21,284 nt of DNA from CAZQKE01 sp964593865 (GTDB lineage Bacteria > Chloroflexota > Anaerolineae > JAAYZQ01). The notes beneath the pieces are model-generated. The model did not search any database and was not told the origin of the DNA. It worked only from the letters and a program-made list of their open reading frames with translations. The first letter of the stretch is position 1; each line of letters begins with the position of its first letter. Shown here one piece after another: positions 13,560-21,251 of this stretch. The translations under genes and the position numbers were made by a program. The stretch is taken from positions 1-21,284 of the forward strand of contig CAZQKE010000013.1 in the NCBI GenBank assembly GCA_964593865.1, in the 5' to 3' direction.

Positions 13560-15317
13560 ATGGTGACGAACAGGTGGAGTCAAACAACCAAACGGCTGGT
13601 CGTGGTCGGCTTGGTTCTCATCCTGCTCCTGGTCCTGTACGTCTTTCGCACCCTGCTGCCCACCCTGGCCCTGGCCCTGGTTCTGGCCTACCTGCTCAAA
13701 CCTTTGGCCGACCTGGTGGAGCGGCGCACCCCTCTTTCCCGCACCCCGGCGACCATCTTGGTCTACCTGGTCCTGTTGCTGCTTATCGCCATCATCCCCG
13801 TCACCGTCGTTCCCCAAGTCTATGACCGCATCACCCGTTTGAACCTGGATGTCCAACAACTGGCCGATGACCTGATCCGTTTCCTTTCCCAACGTGTTGT
13901 GATCTTGGGCTATACCTTCGGTTTGCCCGATCTGGTCGGCGACGTGCGCCAGGCTTTCCAAGACCTATTTCGCCCCTTTGCCACCCAGACGGTAGGCTTT
14001 TTGGTCAATGTGGCAACCAGCCTCCTTTCCATCCTCTCCATCTTTGTCATCTCCTTCTACCTGGTCCGTGATGCCGACCGGCTGCGCAATGCCCTGGACC
14101 GCATGGCCCCGCCCGGCTACACCGAAGAGTTGCGCTACCTGCGCGAAGAGATCAACCATGTGTGGAAGGCGTTCTTCCGGGGCCAAATTGTGCTGGGGGT
14201 CATCGTCGGTGTGGTGGTCTGGCTGTCCATGTCCCTGGTGGGCCTGCCCAACGCCGGGTTGATGGGGCTGTTGGCCGGCCTGTTGGAGGTGATCCCCACC
14301 TTTGGGCCGATTATCGCGACCATCCCGGCCCTGCTCATCGCCCTCTTTCAGGGGTCTACCTACCTGCCCATCAGCAACTTTTGGTTCACCCTGTTGGTGC
14401 TCGGCATTTACGTCGTCATCCAGCAGACGGAGAACGCCTACCTGGTCCCCCGTATTCTGGGCCGTCGCCTTCAACTCCATCCGGTCATCGTCTTTATCGG
14501 CTTGCTGGCGGGGGGCATCCTGCTTGGCGCGTTGGGCGTGTTGTTGGCCGCTCCCATCATCGCGACCATTCGCGTTCTGTTGCGCTACGTCTATGCCAAA
14601 CTGCTGGATCAAGACCCCTTCCCCCAACCCTTCGTGGCGGAGGGGGAAATATACCCCGGTGAGATAGATGCCATCCTCTTTGACCTGGATGGAACCCTCA
14701 TCGAGACCGATGACGACGCCGTGGATGCGGTGGCCCGCCGTCTGGCCCCTTTGAAGTGGTTGCTGCCCAAACGCGATCCGCAGCGGGCGGCCCGCCACAT
14801 CGTCATGGCTTGTGAAGGCCCTTGCAACAGCATCCTGACCTTTATGGACCGCATTGGCTTGGATGACAACCTGTTGGACATCGGCGACCGATTACGTCGT
14901 TGGCGCGGTCAGCATACCCCCCTCAACTTCCGCCCGGTGGATGGTGTGGGTGAAACGTTGCGTGATCTGAGCCGTCGCTACCATTTGGGCATCGTCACCA
15001 CCCGCAGCCATCGGGAAGCCGAGATCTTTTTGGCACAACAAAACCTGACCGATGTAGTGCAGGTCATCGTTGGACGCGAGGATACCTGGCGCATCAAACC
15101 CCATCCCGGCCCCATCCGGCACGCTGCCGAACAACTGGGCGTCCCGGTAGAGCGTTGTCTGATGGTCGGCGATACGGCGGTGGACATCCTGGCCGCCCGT
15201 GCTGCCGGGGCGCGGTCCGCGGGCGTCCTCTGCGGCTTTGGCGAAGAGGATGAACTGGAACGGGCCGGAGCCGATGTCATCCTCAAGACGACCAGTGAAC
15301 TGATCCGCTGGATGTAG
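13560..15317 (+). CDS. AI-2E family transporter fused to HAD-superfamily hydrolase
   Basis: This 585-aa protein has two domains in one uninterrupted frame. Residues 1-355 are an AI-2E/UPF0118 (PF01594-like) permease with about seven to eight hydrophobic helices, including LLEVIPTFGPIIATIPALL and NAYLVPRILGRRLQLHPV. Residues 370-585 are a HAD phosphatase of the phosphoglycolate phosphatase type: motif I DLDGT (375-379), motif II IVTTRS (478-483), motif III K513 (IKPHPGP) and motif IV GDTAVD (537-542), so all catalytic positions are present. Because the permease C terminus is cytoplasmic, the phosphatase should face the cytosol. The substrates of both halves are unknown. The start is ATG 13560 with a modest GGGAG before it. 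No start codon plus Shine-Dalgarno site is evident at the junction, so a true fusion is likelier than two genes. Confidence 0.9.
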   Translation: MVTNRWSQTTKRLVVVGLVLILLLVLYVFRTLLPTLALALVLAYLLKPLADLVERRTPLSRTPATILVYLVLLLLIAIIPVTVVPQVYDRITRLNLDVQQLADDLIRFLSQRVVILGYTFGLPDLVGDVRQAFQDLFRPFATQTVGFLVNVATSLLSILSIFVISFYLVRDADRLRNALDRMAPPGYTEELRYLREEINHVWKAFFRGQIVLGVIVGVVVWLSMSLVGLPNAGLMGLLAGLLEVIPTFGPIIATIPALLIALFQGSTYLPISNFWFTLLVLGIYVVIQQTENAYLVPRILGRRLQLHPVIVFIGLLAGGILLGALGVLLAAPIIATIRVLLRYVYAKLLDQDPFPQPFVAEGEIYPGEIDAILFDLDGTLIETDDDAVDAVARRLAPLKWLLPKRDPQRAARHIVMACEGPCNSILTFMDRIGLDDNLLDIGDRLRRWRGQHTPLNFRPVDGVGETLRDLSRRYHLGIVTTRSHREAEIFLAQQNLTDVVQVIVGREDTWRIKPHPGPIRHAAEQLGVPVERCLMVGDTAVDILAARAAGARSAGVLCGFGEEDELERAGADVILKTTSELIRWM

Positions 15318-15328
15318 AGGGAGCAGTT

Positions 15329-15357
15329 TTGCCCCCGGCCTTGCTTTTGGGTATAAT
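15329..15357 (+). promoter_or_regulatory. Sigma-70 promoter for the zinc-ribbon/obgE/nadD cluster
   Basis: TTGCCC (15329-15334) and TATAAT (15352-15357) are 17 bp apart. It lies 12 nt after the stop of the fusion gene and gives a leader of about 120 nt before the ATG at 15483. The genes to 18432 are closely spaced and likely depend on it. Confidence 0.8.
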
Positions 15358-15482
15358 CAAACCGGATTGTCCGCCGATTTCGGCCTGGGCCGAAGGGCAT
15401 GGTGTGGTCCGCCGGAAAGGCCCCGATCCTCGGCGTGCTGCCGGGGAAAATCGGACAAATATTTGGAGTGGAAGGAGCCGGA

Positions 15483-15776
15483 ATGTCGCCGATCTCTCGA
15501 GCCGGTGCTCGTCAATTGACCAACGTGGCCCGCGACCTGGGGGCCGAAGCCCTGGGAGGCCAACTGGTGCAGAACGAGGCCGGACGCTGGACCGTGAGCT
15601 ACGTTGAAATTGAATCGTGGTTATCCCGCTTCCAGGGCCGGGAAATCGTCCTGATTGCCGCGGCCATAGACGAAACACCCGTAGAATACACCCGTGTCTG
15701 CCGCACCTGCGGCAACGAGTACCGAGGCCGAACCTGCCCCCATTGTGAGGCGGTTCGCCGTCGGCTGAGAGGGTAA
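15483..15776 (+). CDS. Small hypothetical protein with C-terminal zinc ribbon
   Basis: I do not recognise this 97-aa protein as a named family. The N-terminal two thirds (SPISRAGARQLTNVARDLGA, then WTVSYVEIESWLSRFQGREI) look like a compact globular domain. The C terminus has C73xxC76 and C85xxC88 (CRTCG and CPHCE) separated by 8 residues, a zinc-ribbon or rubredoxin-like knuckle, and ends in basic residues (RRRLRG). The start is ATG 15483 with AAGGAG at 15472-15477. An upstream ATG at 15399 has no such site and would add leader sequence. It stands directly before obgE behind its own promoter, so a nucleic-acid or ribosome-related role is conceivable but unproven. Confidence 0.8.
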   Translation: MSPISRAGARQLTNVARDLGAEALGGQLVQNEAGRWTVSYVEIESWLSRFQGREIVLIAAAIDETPVEYTRVCRTCGNEYRGRTCPHCEAVRRRLRG

Positions 15777-15818
15777 GAAGGCGGCGTTCCATCCGCGGTC
15801 TGCCGTCTTGTGACGATC

Positions 15819-17084
15819 ATGTTCTTTGACGAAGCCAAGATCTATGTCAAGGGCGGTGATGGAGGCGACGGTTGCGTTGCCTTCCGCCGTGAAAAATATG
15901 TCCCCTTTGGTGGGCCGAGCGGGGGCAGCGGCGGCCCCGGCGGTAACGTCTACCTGGTCGTGGATCGCAACCTAAACACCCTCGTCCACTTTAAAAAACG
16001 GGTCCACTTCAAAGCCCAGCGGGGTGGGCGCGGCAGCGGCAAAAACCAGCAGGGCAAAAAGGGGCAGGACCTTCTGATCCCCGTTCCGCCGGGTACGATG
16101 GTCTACGATGCGGAGAGCGGCGAACTCTTGGCCGATCTCACCGAGGAGGGACAGCGGGTCCTGGTGGCCAAAGGGGGACGCGGTGGGCGTGGGAACGCGG
16201 CTTTTGCTTCCCCTACCAACCAGGCTCCCCGCCTGGCCGAGCACGGCGAACCCGGCCAGGAACGTTGGCTGCGTCTGGAACTGAAACTGATCGCCGACGT
16301 GGGGGTGATCGGAATGCCCAACGCCGGCAAAAGCACCCTCCTCTCCGTCGTGAGCGCGGCGCGCCCCAAGATCGCCGACTACCCCTTTACCACTCTGCAG
16401 CCGAACTTGGGAGTGGTTACGGTGGATGACTATCATACCTTCGTTATGGCCGATGTGCCGGGCCTCATTGAAGGGGCCAGCGAAGGAGTGGGCTTGGGCC
16501 ATCAATTCCTCCGCCATGTAGAGCGCACCCGTTTGCTCATCCACCTGCTGGACGGTGCTTCTGCCGATCCCTTGGCCGATTATGAGGCCATCAACCGGGA
16601 GCTGGCCCTCTTTAGCGAGCGTCTGGCCCGGCGCCCCCAGATCGTGGTGCTCAACAAAATGGACCTGCCCGATGCCCAAGCATGGTGGCCCCTGGTACGG
16701 GAGACGATGGAGGAGCAAAACATCCCGGTCTATGCCATCTCTGCCGTAAGTCGGGAAGGCGTGCGGGAACTGATGCAGCGCACCTATACCCTGTTGCAGA
16801 CCCTGCCGCCTCCCGAACCGGCCCCGGCGGAGATGGCCGTCTTTCGCCCTGCCGAAGAAGACGAAGATGTCTTTACCGTTGAACGGGAGGAAGACGGCTG
16901 GCGTGTGCGCGGTGTACGGGTGGAGCGTATTGCCGCCATGACCCCCTTTACCTTGCCGGAAGCAGCGGCCCGGTTCCAGCGCCAACTGCGGGCCATGGGC
17001 GTTGAGGCAGCGTTGGAAGAAGCGGGCGTCCGGCCCGGCGACCTGGTTCGCATCGGCGAAATGGAATTGGAGTGGCGATATTGA
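15819..17084 (+). CDS. obgE: GTPase Obg (CgtA)
   Basis: This 421-aa essential GTPase acts in 50S ribosome assembly and stress control. The N-terminal glycine-rich Obg fold (FFDEAKIYVKGGDGGDG, then GGPSGGSGGPGG) is followed by the G domain: G1 GMPNAGKST (165-173), switch II DVPGL (212-216) and NKMD (279-282). The C-terminal OCT domain (about 345-421) is present, an extension found in a subset including many Gram-positives and Chloroflexota. I place the start at ATG 15819, which gives the usual MFFDE N terminus; GTG 15810 would add three residues, and neither has a good Shine-Dalgarno site. Its 3' end overlaps the nadD start. Confidence 0.95.
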   Translation: MFFDEAKIYVKGGDGGDGCVAFRREKYVPFGGPSGGSGGPGGNVYLVVDRNLNTLVHFKKRVHFKAQRGGRGSGKNQQGKKGQDLLIPVPPGTMVYDAESGELLADLTEEGQRVLVAKGGRGGRGNAAFASPTNQAPRLAEHGEPGQERWLRLELKLIADVGVIGMPNAGKSTLLSVVSAARPKIADYPFTTLQPNLGVVTVDDYHTFVMADVPGLIEGASEGVGLGHQFLRHVERTRLLIHLLDGASADPLADYEAINRELALFSERLARRPQIVVLNKMDLPDAQAWWPLVRETMEEQNIPVYAISAVSREGVRELMQRTYTLLQTLPPPEPAPAEMAVFRPAEEDEDVFTVEREEDGWRVRGVRVERIAAMTPFTLPEAAARFQRQLRAMGVEAALEEAGVRPGDLVRIGEMELEWRY

Positions 17085-17701
17085 AACGGCGGATCGGCAT
17101 CTTGGGCGGCACATTTGATCCCATCCATTACGGCCACCTGGTGGCTGCCCAGGAAGCACACCATCAGTTGACGTTGGCCCAAGTCCTTTTTGTACCTGCC
17201 GGATGCCCGCCCCACAAGCCGAGTGGGGCCATGTCCCCCAGCAACCACCGAGTGCGGATGGTTGAGCTGGCCATCGCCGATGATCCGCGCTTTCTCCTTT
17301 CCCGCGTGGATGTGGATCGGCCCGGCCCCAGTTTCACCGTGGACATGTTGGCCCTCCTCCGCGCCGAGTGGGGGCCGGAGGTTGAGTTCTTTTTCATCGT
17401 CGGCAGCGACACCCTGGTCGAGATCCCAACATGGCATCGCCCCCAACGGGTTATCGCGTTGAGCAACCTGGCCGTCTTACCCCGTCCCGGCGTCAAGGTG
17501 GACCTGCCCCGTTTGGAAGCCCAACTGCCCGGCCTGTCCGACCGCGTGCATTGGTTGTCTATGCCCTTGCTGGAGATCTCGTCCCATGCGCTGCGGGAGC
17601 GGGTGCGGACGGGGCGGCCCATCACCTACCTGACCCCTCCCGCAGTAGAGACATACATCCGGGCGCACAAACTCTATCTCCACCCATCAACGGGAGGTTG
17701 A
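17072..17701 (+). CDS. nadD: Nicotinate-nucleotide adenylyltransferase
   Basis: This 209-aa enzyme joins nicotinate mononucleotide and ATP to give deamido-NAD in NAD biosynthesis. Motifs are GILGGTFDPIHYGHL at the N terminus (nucleotidyltransferase GxFxPxHxGH), the central SRVDVDRPGPSFTVDML, FFFIVGSDTL, and the C-terminal ISSHALRERVRTGRPITYL, the counterpart of ISSTxIR. The start is either GTG 17072 (given) or TTG 17081, which would overlap the obgE stop as TTGA. The obgE-nadD order is common in bacteria. It belongs to the same pathway as the nicotinate phosphoribosyltransferase at the far end of the window. Confidence 0.95.
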   Translation: MAILKRRIGILGGTFDPIHYGHLVAAQEAHHQLTLAQVLFVPAGCPPHKPSGAMSPSNHRVRMVELAIADDPRFLLSRVDVDRPGPSFTVDMLALLRAEWGPEVEFFFIVGSDTLVEIPTWHRPQRVIALSNLAVLPRPGVKVDLPRLEAQLPGLSDRVHWLSMPLLEISSHALRERVRTGRPITYLTPPAVETYIRAHKLYLHPSTGG

Positions 17702-17706
17702 TTGCT

Positions 17707-18432
17707 ATGGCCCTTCTGCTTCAAGAACTGGGTTGGCCCGACGTGGCCGACTATTTGCAAAGGGATGATCGGTTGATCCTGGTCACGGGCAGCTGCGAGC
17801 AGCACGGTCGCCATCTGACCTTTGCTACCGATGTCTGGCAGCCGTGGGAGATCGCCCTGCGGCTCAGCGACCGAACCGGCGTACTGGTCGCGCCGCCGGT
17901 CAACTATGGCATGTCGTTGCATCACCTGGGCTTCCCCGGCAGCCTCAGCCTGCGGCCTCACACCTTGACCCTCCTCGTCGGCGACCTGCTGACCAGCGCG
18001 TACACCCACGGCTTCCGCCATATCCTGTTGCTGAACGGTCATGGTGGCAACGCGGCCCCCATCCGTAACGCCTTGACCGAAATCTTGCACGAACGGGCCG
18101 ATCTGGTCGTCTATGCCGGCGAATGGTGGCATGAACCGGCGGTGCAGGCGGTCCTGCAGGATGCCTTTGGCGGTCGGTTGAGCCATGCCGACGCAGGTGA
18201 AACGTCCGTCGTCTTGGCGTTGCGCCCCGATGTGGTCCGGCTGGATCGGGCGCAATCCAGTCCGCCCTCCTCCTACACCGTTTTGACCCGTTGGGTGTTC
18301 CGAGAACAATTCCCCCACGGCGTCATCGGCGATGACCCCCGTTTGGCCTCGGCAGAGGTGGGCGAGCGCGTTTTGGAAGCCGCCGTCACCGCCTATGAGG
18401 AGATCCTGCGGGCGTGGGAGCGGCATGATTAG
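17707..18432 (+). CDS. Creatininase-family amidohydrolase
   Basis: This 241-aa member of the creatininase/MftE-like superfamily (PF02633) consists of metal-dependent hydrolases acting on amide bonds of small cyclic or peptide substrates. Metal-site positions are visible: E31 and H33 in SCEQHGRHL, D42 (ATD), H112 in NGHGGN and E165 in HADAGETS. The start is ATG 17707, with GGGAGG at 17692-17697 ending the nadD gene. The frame is open farther upstream but inside nadD. The real substrate is not known, and candidates in the family include creatinine, a formamide intermediate of deazaflavin biosynthesis, and mycofactocin precursor processing. No partner gene for any of these is in the window. Confidence 0.9.
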   Translation: MALLLQELGWPDVADYLQRDDRLILVTGSCEQHGRHLTFATDVWQPWEIALRLSDRTGVLVAPPVNYGMSLHHLGFPGSLSLRPHTLTLLVGDLLTSAYTHGFRHILLLNGHGGNAAPIRNALTEILHERADLVVYAGEWWHEPAVQAVLQDAFGGRLSHADAGETSVVLALRPDVVRLDRAQSSPPSSYTVLTRWVFREQFPHGVIGDDPRLASAEVGERVLEAAVTAYEEILRAWERHD

Positions 18433-18566
18433 GGACTTTGCTCGAATCGCTTCCTTGGGGCCTGCAGCCTCGGGACCGACCGTCTCTCGGCGAATCCCCT
18501 CCGGGGAAGGACGCCGTCGCGGCCTGTGCCGGGCGGCGAGGCAGGGGGGATTTTCGGAGCGAACCT

Positions 18567-19640
18567 ATGACCTTTGAAGCCTTGCTCCAAAAGGGCATTG
18601 CTGCTGCCAAGAGGGGCGACCGGGCCACGGCCCGGCGTCTCCTGAGTCGGGCCGTGCGTCGCCGTCCCGATTCGGAGGTAGCCTGGTTGTGGCTCAGCGA
18701 AGTGCTGGATACGCCCCAGGGCAAGGCTTTCTGCCTGGAGAAGGTATTGGCCCTCGACCCGGAGAACCGGTTGGCACGGAAGGGGCTGGTTGCGCTGGGC
18801 CGTGCTTCCACGGGCAAGGTACTTGTCGCCCGTCCTCCGTCGTCTACAGGACCGGTCCCCGTCCCCTCGCCGCGCTTTTGGGAGCGTCCTCACTTTTGGC
18901 GCGGTGTTGTTGCCGCCTTGTCCGTGGTCGCCTTGAGCCTCATCCTCCTGTTTGCTTTTGTGGCCTTCAATGTGCACCGCACCCAAGAAGAGGCGTTGGC
19001 CGCCTTGCCGCCCACACCGACACCCTGGCCCCGTGGCACGTTGCGGCCTACGTTTACCCCCACGCCCACCAACACGCCGACTCCGACCTTCACCCCAACC
19101 CCGACGGATACACCCACTCCTACGCCGACCTTCACACCCACTCCTACCGAGACTCCCACCCGCACACCCCGTCCCCGGCGGAGGCGTCCACCCACGGCGA
19201 CGCCTACCCCCCGGCCTACCCTGCCTCCCCGCCGTTTGGACCCTCGCTTGACCGCCTTGCACGTCCGCGTTGAACCGGCCTTTATGCGCGAGGGACAAGC
19301 CTACTGGCGGTTGGTAGAAGCCCGCTGGGCCGATGAGCGGGAATCGGCGGGCAAGCACAGCATCTTTGTTGAGGTGCTGGACCGGAATGGGGCGCGGGCG
19401 GTAGGGCAGTGGGTTGTTGTGCGTTGGTCGGATGGTAGCTTGGTCTTGCCGGTAGGCGATCCGCCCCCGCCCGATTGGCCGGTCAACTTTCCCATGTATA
19501 ACACGTTGGGTTCCTATTCTGTGCAGATCGGCGGTGCGCCCAGCGACCGCATCGTTGGTCTGGGGTTGGGGACCGCCGATGCCCCCGACTTTACCATCCA
19601 CACCAGCTTCTATCTGACTTTTCAGCTGGTCTATCGCTAG
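18567..19640 (+). CDS. TPR-like membrane protein with Pro/Thr linker and extracytoplasmic domain
   Basis: This 357-aa protein of unknown function has four visible parts. Residues 1-80 form a TPR-like helical unit (KGIAAAKRGDRATARRLLSRA, then DSEVAWLWLSEVL). One transmembrane helix lies at about 111-135. A low-complexity Pro/Thr linker spans 149-221. The C-terminal domain (about 230-357) contains EGQAYWRLVEARW, FVEVLDRNGARAVGQWVVV and FPMYNTLGSYSVQI, a beta-rich segment that I associate with secreted Chloroflexota proteins. The TPR part should be cytosolic and the C-terminal domain outside. The start is ATG 18567 with GGAG at 18556-18559, although the frame is open from 18438. The stop overlaps the convergent gene by four bases. 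Confidence 0.8.
   Translation: MTFEALLQKGIAAAKRGDRATARRLLSRAVRRRPDSEVAWLWLSEVLDTPQGKAFCLEKVLALDPENRLARKGLVALGRASTGKVLVARPPSSTGPVPVPSPRFWERPHFWRGVVAALSVVALSLILLFAFVAFNVHRTQEEALAALPPTPTPWPRGTLRPTFTPTPTNTPTPTFTPTPTDTPTPTPTFTPTPTETPTRTPRPRRRRPPTATPTPRPTLPPRRLDPRLTALHVRVEPAFMREGQAYWRLVEARWADERESAGKHSIFVEVLDRNGARAVGQWVVVRWSDGSLVLPVGDPPPPDWPVNFPMYNTLGSYSVQIGGAPSDRIVGLGLGTADAPDFTIHTSFYLTFQLVYR
19011..19229 (+). repeat. Low-complexity Pro/Thr-coding tract
   Basis: The DNA encodes an alternating PTPT-type linker (for example PTFTPTPTNTPTPTFTPTPT) built from ACN and CCN codons, ending in an Arg/Pro-rich stretch. Codons vary at third positions, so it is maintained at the protein level rather than being a pure microsatellite. 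Such linkers often separate membrane anchors from surface domains and may be O-glycosylated. Confidence 0.85.
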
Positions 19641-21220
19641 GTGGACGGCTCCTCCTGTTCCCCGATTCGGCGGCTCTGCCCCAAGGCCGACCGGATTAGC
19701 CGTTGTTTGAGGTCCCACAGACGCTGTGTCAGCGAGACGTGGTAGACGTGGGGGTTGACCAGGCGGCGCACGCCGGGGTCCAGGCGACGCAGATCGGCAT
19801 CCCGCCGACGACGGATCTCCTCCAGTGGAGGCGGATCGTAAACCCGCCGTCCTTCTATCAGCACGTCTACCAGCAGCGGTTCGATGCCGGTGATCTCGTC
19901 CCGACGCAAGGTGCGGCGGCGGGCGTGGCCTGCGGGATGGCGTAGGATCAACTGCTCCATTTGGCGGGGGTCCTCATCGTCCAGGCTGAGGAGGTCGGCG
20001 GTGGCTTGGCCGCGGGCATCGTACACCCGCCAGACCAGTTTGTGACCGGGGTTGGGTGTCTTGGCCGCCGATTCGGAGATTTTGATGGCCGGCACCCACT
20101 TGTCCTCCATCCGCACGGCCACCAGTTTGTAAACGCCACCCAGGGCCGGTTCGCCCCAAGAAGTGATCAAACGCGTGCCCACGCCGTAGACCAGCCGCCG
20201 CAGCAGGCGGTCGGCGTCCACACCGTAGCGCGGCGCTTCGTGTCTGATCTGGGTGGCGATCTGCATGATGATCAGCTCATCCAGGTCGTTGGAAAGGACG
20301 ATGATCGTCTCCGGGAACCCGGCTTCGTCCAACATCCGGGCCGCCTGGATGCTGAGGTAGGCCAAGTCGCCCGAATCGAGGCGGATGCCCACCGGTTCGT
20401 GGCCTTTGCGCCGCAGTTCTTCAAAGACGCGGATGGCGTTGGGCAGGCCACTCTCCAGCGTGTTGATGGTGTCCACCAGCAGCAAGCAGTCGTCGGGATA
20501 AACATCGGCGTAGGCGCGGAAGGCATCCAGTTCGCTCATGCCCAGGGCCATGAACATCTGCACCATGCTGTGGGCGTGGGTCCCTTTGGGCGGCAGGCCC
20601 AAAGTGTGGGAAAGGCCCACGTTGGAGGTGAAATCGGCCCCGCCGATGAGGGCCGCCCGCGCCCCGGCGTTGGCCCCTTTTTCGTGGCCGCGCCGCAAGC
20701 CGAATTCCAGGAGCAGTTGGCCGTGCCCGCTATCGCGGATGCGGGCCGCTTTGGTGGCAACCAGAATGGGGTAGTTGAGGTGGTTGAGGAGGGGCGTCTC
20801 CAAAATCTGGGCCAGGGCCAACGGCCCCTGGACGACGGTCAAGGGGACGTTGGGGTGGATCACCCGGCCTTCGGGGATGGCCCGCAGGGTGATGCCCTCA
20901 AATGTGCCGTTGTGTCGCAACCAGGCCAGAAAATCGTCGCCGAAGGTGGGCGTCCCCGCCCGCCCCCGTTGTCCTCGCAGGTAGGCGATGTCCTCGTCGC
21001 AAAAGTGCGCCTGCTCCATCCAATCCAGCAACCACTCCAGCCCGGCGTTGATGCAATACCCGGCCTGGTGTGCGCCGTAGTTGGGGTAACGCCGGAAAAA
21101 GTGGTCAAATTGGACCTGCTTTTCGTGCAGGCCCAGGCGGTAGTAGAGCTGAGCCATGGTCAGCTGATATTGGTCGGTAAAGAGAATGCCTTCTGCCGTA
21201 CGGCGATCTGTTTCTTTCAT
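19637..21220 (-). CDS. pncB: Nicotinate phosphoribosyltransferase
   Basis: This 527-aa enzyme converts nicotinate and PRPP to nicotinate mononucleotide in the Preiss-Handler NAD salvage route. The N terminus FTDQYQLTMAQLYYRLG is typical. The core has LLEFGLRRG, SNVGLSHTLGLPPKGTHAHS with the key histidine region, and VGIRLDSGDLAYLS for the PRPP/phosphate site. The long C-terminal section with HPAGHARRRTL places it among the larger bacterial forms rather than the approximately 400-aa E. coli type. The ATG is at 21220 on the minus strand, preceded by GAGGAA. It is convergent with the PT-linker gene and their TAG stops share CTAG at 19637-19640. It is the only minus-strand gene in the window. Confidence 0.95.
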   Translation of the reverse strand: MKETDRRTAEGILFTDQYQLTMAQLYYRLGLHEKQVQFDHFFRRYPNYGAHQAGYCINAGLEWLLDWMEQAHFCDEDIAYLRGQRGRAGTPTFGDDFLAWLRHNGTFEGITLRAIPEGRVIHPNVPLTVVQGPLALAQILETPLLNHLNYPILVATKAARIRDSGHGQLLLEFGLRRGHEKGANAGARAALIGGADFTSNVGLSHTLGLPPKGTHAHSMVQMFMALGMSELDAFRAYADVYPDDCLLLVDTINTLESGLPNAIRVFEELRRKGHEPVGIRLDSGDLAYLSIQAARMLDEAGFPETIIVLSNDLDELIIMQIATQIRHEAPRYGVDADRLLRRLVYGVGTRLITSWGEPALGGVYKLVAVRMEDKWVPAIKISESAAKTPNPGHKLVWRVYDARGQATADLLSLDDEDPRQMEQLILRHPAGHARRRTLRRDEITGIEPLLVDVLIEGRRVYDPPPLEEIRRRRDADLRRLDPGVRRLVNPHVYHVSLTQRLWDLKQRLIRSALGQSRRIGEQEEPST

Positions 21221-21251
21221 CGTTGGTTCCTCGAAAATAATGTGGGCCGTC

